Position numbers and translations under genes: made by a program | DNA from: Luminiphilus syltensis NOR5-1B | Lineage (GTDB): Bacteria; Pseudomonadota; Gammaproteobacteria; Pseudomonadales; Halieaceae | Reading direction: 5' to 3' | Assembly: GCF_000158175.1 (NCBI RefSeq) | Contig: NZ_DS999411.1 | Location: 1,088,596-1,152,595 of the forward strand | Length of the DNA stretch: 64,000 nucleotides | The notes under the pieces: model-generated | What the model was told of the DNA's origin: nothing | What the model saw: the letters and a program-made list of their open reading frames with translations, nothing else | Databases searched by the model: none | In this document: one piece after another, positions 1-7,741 of the stretch | How the letters are laid out: the number at the start of each line of letters is the position of its first letter | Numbering within the stretch: position 1 is the first letter of the stretch

Positions 1-1344
1 CTGAATCACGTACTTCGTGCCAAGGCCGTATTGTGTCCGGGCCTTCGCGTAACGCTGTTTGATGAGAAGAAAAACGAGAAGGCCGAGTGGTATTACGAAG
101 ACGGCATCGCCGATTACCTGGCCGATGCCACGATTGATTATCCGGTAATCCCAGAAAAACCGTTTACCGGGAGTTTCAGCGGGCCCACCGACGCCGTGGA
201 CTGGGCGATCCAATGGTTGCCCGAGGGCGGGGAGGTGCTTGCCGAGTCTTACGTCAACCTGATCCCCACCGCGCAGGGGGGGACCCACGTCAATGGACTG
301 CGATCGGGTTTACTGGAGGCAATGCGCGAATTCTGCGAACTGCGCAACCTGCTGCCCCGTGGTGTCAAACTGACACCAGAAGATATTTGGGACCGTTGCG
401 CCTATTTGTTGTCCTCGAAGCTCGCTGATCCCCAATTTTCCGGTCAGACCAAAGAACGATTATCTTCCCGTGAGGCGGCGGGTTTCGTCTCGGGTGTGGC
501 GAAAGACGCGTTCAGCCTCTGGCTCAATCAGCATACCGGTGACGCCGAACTGCTCGCTGAGCTGTGTATTAACCGGGCTCAGGCCCGCCTCCGTTCCGCG
601 AAAAAGGTGGTTCGAAAAAAGGTTACATCGGGCCCCGCGTTACCGGGAAAGCTCGCCGATTGCACCACTGAGGACCCCGCCCGGGGTGAATTGTTTCTGG
701 TGGAGGGTGACTCCGCAGGGGGTTCAGCCAAGCAGGCGAGAGACCGCGAGTTTCAGGCCATTCTTCCGCTGAGGGGTAAGATCCTCAATACCTGGGAGAT
801 CGATTCGCAGGAAATACTCGCATCACAGGAGGTGCACAATATTTCTGTTGCGCTGGGAATCGATCCGGGCAGTGATGATCTGGACGGGCTTCGCTACCAC
901 AAGATTTGTATTCTCGCGGATGCGGATTCCGACGGACTACACATTGCAACGCTGATTTGTGCCTTGTTTCTGCGCCATTTTCGACCGTTGGTTCGCGCAG
1001 GCCACGTGTTCGTTGCCATGCCACCGCTTTACCGGATTGATGTGGGTAAGGAGGTTCACTACGCCCTCGATGAATCCGAAAAAAATGGTGTCCTCGAGCG
1101 GCTCCAGGCCGAGAAATCCCGGGCCAAGCCCAATGTACAACGCTTTAAGGGCCTGGGTGAGATGAATCCACCCCAGCTTCGCGAGACCACTATGGATCCC
1201 GACACTCGTCGTCTGGTACAGCTGGTACTGGAGTCTGACGACGACACCAACAGCACCTTCGACATGCTGCTTGCGAAAAAGCGTGCCGGTGATCGAAAAA
1301 GCTGGCTCGAATCCAAGGGCGATCTCGCCGAAATCGTCGCCTGA
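1..1344 (+). CDS. parE: DNA topoisomerase IV subunit B (5'-truncated by window edge)
   Basis: ATPase subunit of topoisomerase IV, which with ParC decatenates daughter chromosomes. Only the C-terminal ~447 residues are present; the frame is open from base 1, so the ATPase (GHKL) region lies outside the window. What is visible is the end of the transducer domain and the TOPRIM region: an EGDSAGG motif (around base 703), the metal-binding ADADSDG motif (around base 914) and the C-terminal FKGLGEMNP motif typical of GyrB/ParE. The length and lack of a large insertion fit ParE better than gamma-proteobacterial GyrB, and parC lies on the same strand about 29.5 kb downstream. The two subunits are therefore not adjacent here. 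Confidence 0.95.
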   Translation: MNHVLRAKAVLCPGLRVTLFDEKKNEKAEWYYEDGIADYLADATIDYPVIPEKPFTGSFSGPTDAVDWAIQWLPEGGEVLAESYVNLIPTAQGGTHVNGLRSGLLEAMREFCELRNLLPRGVKLTPEDIWDRCAYLLSSKLADPQFSGQTKERLSSREAAGFVSGVAKDAFSLWLNQHTGDAELLAELCINRAQARLRSAKKVVRKKVTSGPALPGKLADCTTEDPARGELFLVEGDSAGGSAKQARDREFQAILPLRGKILNTWEIDSQEILASQEVHNISVALGIDPGSDDLDGLRYHKICILADADSDGLHIATLICALFLRHFRPLVRAGHVFVAMPPLYRIDVGKEVHYALDESEKNGVLERLQAEKSRAKPNVQRFKGLGEMNPPQLRETTMDPDTRRLVQLVLESDDDTNSTFDMLLAKKRAGDRKSWLESKGDLAEIVA

Positions 1345-1403
1345 GCGGCGCTACTGAATTCGTGATCTGGCGCCGGTAAGCATCGCCAAACCACGGTGTG
1401 CCA

Positions 1404-1431
1404 TTGCCCGGCTCTCCAGTTGTACTACACT
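1404..1431 (+). promoter_or_regulatory. Putative sigma-70 promoter for the YceI-like gene
   Basis: A TTGCCC -35 element (1404-1409) and a TACACT -10 element (1426-1431) are separated by 16 bases, just upstream of a GAGGAATT ribosome-binding site and the ATG at 1463. Pattern match only; no other support. Confidence 0.4.
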
Positions 1432-1462
1432 GAGACGAACAGACACCACCGAGGAATTCACC

Positions 1463-2035
1463 ATGCAACAGGCTATCTTCATCGCAGCTGCACTTCTGGC
1501 TTTCAGTATGTCGGCGCTCGCCGAGTGGTCGGTGCAGCCCGGTTCAACCGTTGGTTATGTCTCCGTGAAAAATAATGCCATCGCCGAAAATAACCGATTT
1601 AGCACGGTCACCGGCGGCATCGATGGCGAGGGGCAGATCCGCATCAATGTGGACCTGGGATCGGTGCAGACCGGTGTCCCGATCCGCAATGAGCGCATGC
1701 GCGATAAGTTCTTCGAGATCGCGAGTTGGCCCGAGGCTGTGATTACGGCACAACTGGAGCCCGCGGACATCGCGCACCTCGATGCCGGTGTCATGGTAGA
1801 GCGTGAACTGGCGCTGAGTGTTTCCCTGCACGGCTCTCAGACAGTGGTTAATGCAACGCTGCGCGCGATGCCGGCAGAGGCCGGCGTGCGTGTCAGTACG
1901 GTGGAGCCGGTTATTCTGAACGCCGATGATTTTGGGCTCGGGGGTGGCGTCGCGATGCTGCAGGAGCTTGCCGGTCTTCAGGGCATCAGTCGCGCCATTC
2001 CTGTCACCGTCGATCTTATGCTGACGTCGGACTGA
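1463..2035 (+). CDS. YceI-like exported lipocalin-fold protein
   Basis: 190-residue protein with a clear signal peptide (hydrophobic stretch followed by SALA, cleavage near residue 20). The mature part matches the YceI family: a beta-rich barrel beginning W-V-P-G-S-x-V-x-Y-V, then a region in which a charged RNERMRDKFF segment is followed by a WPEA-type motif seen in many members. YceI proteins bind isoprenoid-like lipids in the periplasm; the ligand here is unknown. The ATG at 1463 is preceded by GAGGAATTCACC. It is a single gene; its stop directly abuts the stop of the convergent cytochrome gene. Confidence 0.8.
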   Translation: MQQAIFIAAALLAFSMSALAEWSVQPGSTVGYVSVKNNAIAENNRFSTVTGGIDGEGQIRINVDLGSVQTGVPIRNERMRDKFFEIASWPEAVITAQLEPADIAHLDAGVMVERELALSVSLHGSQTVVNATLRAMPAEAGVRVSTVEPVILNADDFGLGGGVAMLQELAGLQGISRAIPVTVDLMLTSD

Positions 2036-4315
2036 TCAGTTAACACCCGCCTCGGCGGCAATAGCCCCCCACTGGGCCCGATAGCGCCCTTCGCGCTGGT
2101 AGTCCCCTGACTGCTGCGCGTAATTAATCAGTGCAAACAGCACCTGAGGGTTCCCCGGAAAATCCCGGTTGAGTGATTCGAGCTCGGCGATTGCCTTGTC
2201 TGGTTCTCCCGTATCGTTCAGCGCTATGGCGTAGACATAGCGATAGTTAACGTCGTCGCTATCAAGACGCGCGGCGGTTTCGAGATGTTCCAGTGCTTCG
2301 CTGGTTCGGCCCTGCCTTACTGCCATGAGGCCGAGGGCATGATGAAATGGCGCCGGTGCCGATTCGTCCAGCTGTCCCTCGAGCAGTTTCTGCGCCTCAT
2401 CGGCGCGCCCCGTCTGGCGCAGTAATTCGGCCAGATTGAGGCTGGCGGCCTGTAGATGGGGATTGATTTCCAGCGCTTTGCGCAGCTGCTGCTCGGCCAG
2501 GGAGTTATCGCCGCGGTCGCGCCAGTAGTTCGACAACTGCAAGCGCACCGTAGGCATATCCAGGTGTTGGTTTTGGACCTGCTCATATTCACTGAACAGC
2601 GCCTTTAATGGCGCGAGATCCTTGTCCCGCAATTCGGTAACCGGTGTGGCGGCCAACAAGGATGCCACCGTCATTCGCACGCTGAGAATCGGATCGTTCA
2701 CCAGTGTGCGCAGGGCGAGATAGCGCTGTCGGGGTGGCAATGATGACAGTGTCTGCGCGGCATTCATCCGAATCAGTGGCGAGCTCGAGCCCAACAGCAT
2801 GGCGATGGTCTGGCCGGCGTCCGGCGCGCCTAAACCGGTGAGGCGAGAAACCGCTGATGCTTTGATGATGTCGGGGACTGCCTCGCCATCGACCAGGGCT
2901 TTCAGGGTTGGCAACGCACGCACATCGCCGGTATCCGCCTGATGAAACGCAGGCCCCGGGTTGATCGCGGCAGGTTGTGTTTCTACGCCCCAGCCCCGAA
3001 GACTATCGAGGGCCCACGAGTCGGTTTGATCGTCATGGCATTGGGTGCAGGCGTTCGGGCTGCCGGTTTTCAGTGACACGTCGGGCCGCGGGATGCGCAT
3101 ACTGTGATCCCGCCGCCAGTCGACCCCCATGTAAACCTGTGGCGCCATGTGGCAATTGGTGCACTGGGCCCCTGCACTGGCGACCGGGTGCCGATGGTGG
3201 TTTTCGTTGTCGTATACCGACGCCTTGTGGCATTGACTGCAAATGGCGTTGCCTTCGGCGCGCAGCTTTGCGGTATGGGGCTCATGACAGTTGCTGCAGA
3301 CCACGCCGGCCTGGTGCATCTTGCTCTGGACGAAGGAGCCGTAGACGTAAACCTCGTCGCGGATCTGGCCGTCGGGCCAGTACAAGGGCTGATCGAGGGT
3401 CGCGAGGCGGTGGGTGTCCAGGAGATCAGCACCGTAGTGATAATCCCCGAGGGTGCCGCGCCGGGCATGACAGCGCCCGCAGTTGTCGATTTGGGTGTTG
3501 CTGTTCAGCGGTTCGCTGCGACTGGCGATAGCCTCTTTGGAAGTGTGTACCCACTGACCCCTGGCTGCCAGTGATAGTGCGAATCCGGCGTGCTCCGCAG
3601 ACTCCAGCGCCTGCTTATGGGCGAGACTGACGTGGGTCTTCCCGGGCCCGTGGCAGGCCTCGCAGCCGACATCGATTTGATCATACCGGGTGGTGTACTC
3701 ATCCTTTACGGCATCGTAGCCTTTTACCACATTGGTGCTGTGGCATTCCGCGCATCGTGCATTCCAGTTGTGGTAAATGCCGGTCCAGTGGAGAGGGTCA
3801 CCCGCTGGGATAGTCTCGTTTTCCCGCTCATAAATGTGGTACCAGCGCTGTCCACCCCCGGCCTTCGGTCGTGAATCCCAGGCGATGCTCAAGGCCTGAA
3901 GACGCCCACCGGGAAGGGGTAATAACAGCTGCTGCAATGGTTCGACGCCGAATACATAGGCTACTTCGTAGGTCTGCATCTCACCGCGGGCATCATCGGT
4001 GCGCACCAGAAAGCGATTACCGTCGCGGCTGAAGGTTGTCGTTACCTCCCCATGGGTGAACTGTGCGTTATCAAAATCCCCGAGTACGGTTTCGCTTGTT
4101 GCCTCTTGCATCGCCAGATCATGGTGTGATCCTGTCCAGCGCTCGATAATGTCGTCGTGACAGCCCGCGCAGGCTGCGTTGCCGAGGAAGCCTGTGGATT
4201 CATTGGCGGAAACGTCTACTGCCAGCAACAAGGCGCTTAACAGAGACAGTAATGGGCAGCAGCGATTGAGTATTCGGCGAACGGTCATGTTGTTTCGCTT
4301 AAAGGACGGAGGCAT
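2036..4315 (-). CDS. Exported octaheme c-type cytochrome with HEAT-like and TPR C-terminal region
   Basis: About 759 residues. A signal peptide (hydrophobic stretch ending near residue 38) directs it to the periplasm. Eight CxxCH heme-attachment motifs are visible at roughly residues 50, 187, 219, 279, 341, 361, 386 and 425 (CAGCH, CAECH, CEACH, CGRCH, CSNCH, CSQCH, CTNCH, CTQCH). Residues ~460-560 look like HEAT-type helical repeats and ~580-750 like tetratricopeptide repeats. The family is found in many proteobacteria as 'multiheme cytochrome/TPR protein', probably a periplasmic electron carrier or redox scaffold, but no substrate is known. No partner reductase or quinol dehydrogenase gene is adjacent. 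The start is ATG 4315; an in-frame TTG one codon upstream and an ATG at 4288 are alternatives. Confidence 0.85.
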   Translation of the reverse strand: MPPSFKRNNMTVRRILNRCCPLLSLLSALLLAVDVSANESTGFLGNAACAGCHDDIIERWTGSHHDLAMQEATSETVLGDFDNAQFTHGEVTTTFSRDGNRFLVRTDDARGEMQTYEVAYVFGVEPLQQLLLPLPGGRLQALSIAWDSRPKAGGGQRWYHIYERENETIPAGDPLHWTGIYHNWNARCAECHSTNVVKGYDAVKDEYTTRYDQIDVGCEACHGPGKTHVSLAHKQALESAEHAGFALSLAARGQWVHTSKEAIASRSEPLNSNTQIDNCGRCHARRGTLGDYHYGADLLDTHRLATLDQPLYWPDGQIRDEVYVYGSFVQSKMHQAGVVCSNCHEPHTAKLRAEGNAICSQCHKASVYDNENHHRHPVASAGAQCTNCHMAPQVYMGVDWRRDHSMRIPRPDVSLKTGSPNACTQCHDDQTDSWALDSLRGWGVETQPAAINPGPAFHQADTGDVRALPTLKALVDGEAVPDIIKASAVSRLTGLGAPDAGQTIAMLLGSSSPLIRMNAAQTLSSLPPRQRYLALRTLVNDPILSVRMTVASLLAATPVTELRDKDLAPLKALFSEYEQVQNQHLDMPTVRLQLSNYWRDRGDNSLAEQQLRKALEINPHLQAASLNLAELLRQTGRADEAQKLLEGQLDESAPAPFHHALGLMAVRQGRTSEALEHLETAARLDSDDVNYRYVYAIALNDTGEPDKAIAELESLNRDFPGNPQVLFALINYAQQSGDYQREGRYRAQWGAIAAEAGVN

Positions 4316-4450
4316 CAAAGGGTAGCGCGATTGCTCTAAACCTACCCATCGACCGATTGTGCATCACCACCCGCGATAAGCGATAGTGGCGATGAACCGA
4401 ATTACCCGCCGCCGCGTTACAATTTCCCGAGTCGATGGAGAGAGTGTTAC

Positions 4451-5152
4451 GTGAAAATAGGTATTTTGAAAACCGATGCCGTGCGTCCCGAGTGGGTACC
4501 CGAATTCGGTGAATATCCCGATATGTTTCAGCGGCTTCTGAGCGCGGAGGATCCCTCCCTGGAGTTTCGTGTCTGGGACGTTGAGGCCGGCGAATTTCCC
4601 GAGGGGCCCGACGAGGCCGATGTCTACTTGATTACCGGCAGTAAAAGCAGTGTTTACGAGGATAAGGACTGGATTCGCAGGCTTGAGCAGCTGGTTCGAG
4701 ATCTACTCACCGAGGAACGCAAGGTTGCCGGTATCTGTTTTGGTCACCAGCTGATTGCGCAGGCATTGGGCGGCCGGGTACAAAAATCGGAGAAGGGCTG
4801 GGGTGTAGGATGCCATCGTTACGATATCACCGACCCTGAACTGACCGATGATCAGGGCAAACAGCTGCAGTTACTGGTATCGCACCAGGATCAGGTCATG
4901 GCAGCGCCGGAGGGCGCTACGGTGACGGTGCGCAGTGATTTTTGCCCGATGGCGGGTCTGAAGCTGGGCGACAAGGTCATGACATTCCAGGCACATCCGG
5001 AATTCGTCCCAGGATATTCCGAGGAAATTATGTCCTACCGCTATGATCAGATTGGCGCGGATAGGGTTGCCGAAGGTCGCGACAGCCTCCAGCAGATGAG
5101 CCATCAGGGTGATCGCGTCGCGCGATGGCTACTGGACTTTTTCCGAGGCTGA
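4451..5152 (+). CDS. Class I glutamine amidotransferase (GMP-synthase-like)
   Basis: 233 residues, one GATase1 domain. The nucleophile loop GICFGHQ (Cys about residue 95) and the AHPEF motif with catalytic His-Glu (about residue 180) are both intact, so it should hydrolyse glutamine or a related amide. It resembles the stand-alone GATases (YebR/GuaA-like) of unknown acceptor substrate, and no synthetase partner is adjacent. The GTG start at 4451 is preceded by GGAGAG. Its TGA stop at 5150-5152 directly abuts the stop of the convergent glyoxalase gene. Confidence 0.85.
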   Translation: MKIGILKTDAVRPEWVPEFGEYPDMFQRLLSAEDPSLEFRVWDVEAGEFPEGPDEADVYLITGSKSSVYEDKDWIRRLEQLVRDLLTEERKVAGICFGHQLIAQALGGRVQKSEKGWGVGCHRYDITDPELTDDQGKQLQLLVSHQDQVMAAPEGATVTVRSDFCPMAGLKLGDKVMTFQAHPEFVPGYSEEIMSYRYDQIGADRVAEGRDSLQQMSHQGDRVARWLLDFFRG

Positions 5153-5593
5153 TTACCAGCTGCCGGTATTCTCCATGGAGGCCCAGGGCTCCTGGGGCGG
5201 CAGCGAGTCGCCCGCCTGAAGCAGTTCGACCGATATTCCGTCCGGCGAGCGTATAAAGGCCATGTGGCCATCCCTCGGGGGGCGGTTGATCGTCACTCCC
5301 CTCTCCATCAGCTGCTGGCATAGCTCATAAATATTGTCGACGCGATAAGCGAGATGGCCAAAGTTGCGTCCTCCGTCGTAGTCCTCCGGATCCCAGTTGT
5401 GGGTGATTTCAACCATAGGCCCCTTGCGCTCGCGAGCCAGCGCCTCATCGTCAGGTGCCGCCAGGAATACCAGCGTGAATCGGCCTTGTTCGCTGTCGTA
5501 GCGGCTGATTTCAATCAGGCCCAGCTTGCCGCAGAAAAAATCGAGCGTCGCATCGAGGTCCGATGCCCTGATCATGGTGTGCAGGTATTGCAT
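5153..5593 (-). CDS. gloA: Lactoylglutathione lyase (glyoxalase I)
   Basis: 146 residues, vicinal-oxygen-chelate fold. GloA isomerises the hemithioacetal of methylglyoxal and glutathione to S-lactoylglutathione in the cytosol. Visible are the N-terminal LHTMIRASDLDATLDFF segment with metal ligand His5, the MVEITHNW and GHLAYRV motifs, and the C-terminal PDGISVELLQ segment with the catalytic glutamate. The ATG at 5593 has a strong GGAGGG ribosome-binding site 7-8 bases upstream. Monocistronic. Confidence 0.92.
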   Translation of the reverse strand: MQYLHTMIRASDLDATLDFFCGKLGLIEISRYDSEQGRFTLVFLAAPDDEALARERKGPMVEITHNWDPEDYDGGRNFGHLAYRVDNIYELCQQLMERGVTINRPPRDGHMAFIRSPDGISVELLQAGDSLPPQEPWASMENTGSW

Positions 5594-5695
5594 TACTGTC
5601 CCTCCAATAAATTTGATGCCCTATGGTAAAGAACCTGGGCGACGAGTGGGTTACACTCCGCGGCCCTTTCGATCAATGGTTCCTATAGTAGCTTT

Positions 5696-6598
5696 ATGTG
5701 GTTCAGAAACCTTCGCCCCTACCGCCTTCCCAGCCGCCTTGGATTGAGTACCGAGGCACTTGAGCAACGGCTGTCCAGCAAGCCCTTTGCTCCCTGTCGG
5801 CCGACCCAACCCCACAGCGTGGGTTGGGTGGGAGCGCTGGCCGATAGTGCGACGGCACTGGTTCACGCGGCGGGGCCATTCTGGCTGGTGCGGTTGCAGC
5901 GGGAGGAAAAACTATTGCCCGCCGCGGTGGTACGCGAGGAGGTTGGTGACCGAATTGCCCAGATCCAGGCCGCCGAAGGACGTAAGGTATTTCGCAAGGA
6001 AAAAATGACGCTGACAGACGAGGTCACCATGGACCTGATGCCGCGGGCCTTTTCCCAGCGCAAGTCCATCGAGGCCTTGATGGATGAGCGCAATGGCTGG
6101 CTGTGGGTCAATCACGCCAGTGCGCCTAGGGCGGAAGACCTGCTGGGTGCCTTGCGTGACGCCCTGGGCAGTTTGCCGGCGGAGTTACCGGATACCCGAC
6201 ACTCCCCCGCGCAGACCATGAGCCAATGGCTGTTGCAGGGAAACCTGCCGGCCGGGCTGCAACTCGGTGCCGATGCCGATCTCGCCGATCCCCAGGAAGG
6301 CGGCGGCGAGGTTCGTGCGCGCAGCATGCTCCTTGATTGCGATGAAATTCGGTCTCACCTCGAGTCGGGCAAACTGGTGCAGCGCCTCGCGCTGGAGTGG
6401 GATGAGCGGGTCAGTTTTGTGCTCGATAAGGATCTCACTATTCGACGGCTCAAGTTTGATGAACAGCTGGTCTCCGCCAACGACGATATCGAGGAAGACG
6501 AACTGGTGCGCCGTGATGCAGATTTTCTGCTGATGAGTGAAACCATCAGCGAGTTACAGACGCTGCTGGTCAAGAGCTTTGGCGGCCTTTCGGAATGA
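5696..6598 (+). CDS. rdgC: Recombination-associated protein RdgC
   Basis: 300 residues, the usual length. RdgC forms a dimeric ring on duplex DNA and limits RecA filament loading. The N-terminal MWFRNLRPYRL opening and the later DRKEKMT-like region (KEKMTLTDEV) are characteristic. The stop overlaps the start of the next gene by four bases (ATGA at 6595-6598), so the two are translationally coupled. Confidence 0.93.
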   Translation: MWFRNLRPYRLPSRLGLSTEALEQRLSSKPFAPCRPTQPHSVGWVGALADSATALVHAAGPFWLVRLQREEKLLPAAVVREEVGDRIAQIQAAEGRKVFRKEKMTLTDEVTMDLMPRAFSQRKSIEALMDERNGWLWVNHASAPRAEDLLGALRDALGSLPAELPDTRHSPAQTMSQWLLQGNLPAGLQLGADADLADPQEGGGEVRARSMLLDCDEIRSHLESGKLVQRLALEWDERVSFVLDKDLTIRRLKFDEQLVSANDDIEEDELVRRDADFLLMSETISELQTLLVKSFGGLSE

Positions 6599-6822
6599 GT
6601 GACGCCATCCCTCGCCCGGGGCGCTATCGCCATTACAAGGGCAAGGACTATATTGTGCTGGATACTGCGACTCACTCGGAGACCGGCGAGCAGCTCGTGG
6701 TCTACCGGCTGGACTACGGCGATTATTCGCTGTGGGTAAGACCGTTGGCGATGTTTATGGAAACCGTCCAGGTAGACGGTGTCGATCGTCCTCGCTTTGC
6801 GTACATCGGTCCCGCAGACTGA
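6595..6822 (+). CDS. DUF1653 family small protein
   Basis: 75 residues. Matches the DUF1653 family through PGRYRHYKGKDY, the central VVYRLDYGDYSLWVRP block and MFMETV. The fold is likely a small beta barrel; function is unknown. It overlaps the rdgC stop by ATGA, suggesting co-translation with RdgC, but no functional link is established. Confidence 0.85.
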   Translation: MSDAIPRPGRYRHYKGKDYIVLDTATHSETGEQLVVYRLDYGDYSLWVRPLAMFMETVQVDGVDRPRFAYIGPAD

Positions 6823-6841
6823 AGCAGGATGCGCCGTTCTA

Positions 6842-6868
6842 GCCCGCATACTGCACCAGCATGCGGGC
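6842..6868. repeat. 8-bp perfect hairpin with 11-nt loop
   Basis: GCCCGCAT (6842-6849) pairs perfectly with ATGCGGGC (6861-6868). It lies 19 bases after the DUF1653 stop. No T-run follows on either strand, so it is not a standard intrinsic terminator; it could stabilise the 3' end of the rdgC transcript. Confidence 0.5.
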
Positions 6869-6936
6869 CCATTGTTAGCGCAGGCTTTTGTAACAGGGTG
6901 ACCGTCAAACCACTGCTTTGCTACCAATGCCGCCGC

Positions 6937-7060
6937 TTGCCTGTATCTCGCTGGTTCCCGCACGCCCTGGACGCGCATACTCCCTGCAGCGTAGCTACGG
7001 CTACGCCTCCGGTCCCGAGCACGCCCAGGGCGCACGAGCCCTGCGCGAGCTATCAGGCAA
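6937..7060. repeat. 124-nt imperfect palindrome (possible mobile palindromic element)
   Basis: Arms TTGCCTG (6937-6943)/CAGGCAA (7054-7060), CGCCCTGG (6963-6970)/CCAGGGCG (7025-7032) and GCGTAGC (6989-6995)/GCTACGC (7000-7006) are all symmetrical about the same centre (~6997.5-6998.5), with a TACG tip. The pairs between them are partly matched. It fills most of the space between the DUF1653 gene and the convergent ion-channel gene. It carries no convincing ORF. Its size and symmetry resemble REP/MITE-like intergenic palindromes, but no second copy was found in this window. Confidence 0.7.
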
Positions 7061-7077
7061 CGGGTGCAATTTTCAGG

Positions 7078-7509
7078 CTAGCGGGGTTCCCAGTTGCGGG
7101 ACATTTCCAGATAGAGAAACGATGCGGTCCAGGTGATCAGCACAAAGCCGGTGAGTGACTCCACGCCGGCGAGCCACCGGATTTGGCCGTGGGGGCTGAT
7201 ATCGCCAAAACCTACCGTGGTAAATGCAGAGAAGGAAAAGTACACGTAATCGCTTGCGGTCCCTTCGAAGGCGCCGCTCAGTCCGCCAAACCCCCATTTT
7301 GCGGATAGAGAAAAGGCAACCGCAAAAATAAACACCTCGATGGTATGCGCCATAACGGCGCCGGCGACCCCCGCAATAATTCTACTGCGGGCTGAGAGCG
7401 GAAGTCTGGGTAAGCCACGGTATAGACGACTCAGCACCTCGTAATGCAATCCGATTGTGGTGACCACCGTCACCACATTCAGTAACAATCCAAGAAGCAG
7501 ATGTGTCAT
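7078..7509 (-). CDS. Two-TM potassium-channel-like protein
   Basis: About 143 residues from the ATG at 7509. A longer in-frame start at 7587 is less likely because the membrane segment begins right at MTHLLLGLL. The protein has hydrophobic segments near residues 3-22, 47-70 and 110-135 and a pore loop with the K+-filter-like TTVGFGD (about residue 93). This is the ion-channel (Pfam Ion_trans_2) family, without the cytosolic RCK domain. The gene lies 109 bases downstream of tRNA-Phe on the same strand and may be read through from the tRNA promoter. Function is probably K+ conductance, unproven. Confidence 0.8.
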   Translation of the reverse strand: MTHLLLGLLLNVVTVVTTIGLHYEVLSRLYRGLPRLPLSARSRIIAGVAGAVMAHTIEVFIFAVAFSLSAKWGFGGLSGAFEGTASDYVYFSFSAFTTVGFGDISPHGQIRWLAGVESLTGFVLITWTASFLYLEMSRNWEPR

Positions 7510-7618
7510 CGGCCGGATAGCACTCTTGGCAGAAAAGTGGGGTTCGACTGCAGTACGCAGAAGACTTTGCCGCTGCGCACCGAGCAAACCACTGTGGGCG
7601 ATATCGGTACAAAAAAGA

Positions 7619-7694
7619 TGGTGCCCGGGGGCGGAATCGAACCACCGACACGAGGATTTTCAATCCACTGCTCTACCAACTGAGCTACCCGGGC
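7619..7694 (-). tRNA. tRNA-Phe (GAA)
   Basis: A 76-nt cloverleaf read on the minus strand. The acceptor stem starts GCCCGGG at 7694 and pairs with CCCGGGC before A73. The D-arm is TAGCTCAGTTGGTAGAGCA, the anticodon loop TTGAAAA has GAA, and the T-loop TTCGATT is normal. The CCA end is encoded (TGG on the plus strand at 7619-7621). Close match to E. coli tRNA-Phe. Confidence 0.97.
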
Positions 7695-7712
7695 AAGGTC
7701 TGAAGGCCGCGT

Positions 7713-7741
7713 ATTAAACCTGTGGCGGCCGCTGCCGTCAA
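7713..7741 (-). promoter_or_regulatory. Sigma-70 promoter of tRNA-Phe
   Basis: On the minus strand TTGACG (7741-7736) and TTTAAT (7718-7713) are 17 bases apart, followed by a GC-rich discriminator typical of stringently controlled stable-RNA promoters. Predicted start is near 7706, about 12 bases before the mature tRNA. The -35 element overlaps the stop codon of the upstream RND pump gene. Confidence 0.75.

Noticed and set aside
6842-6868. Intrinsic terminator after DUF1653
   Set aside because: A good stem but no T-run on either strand.
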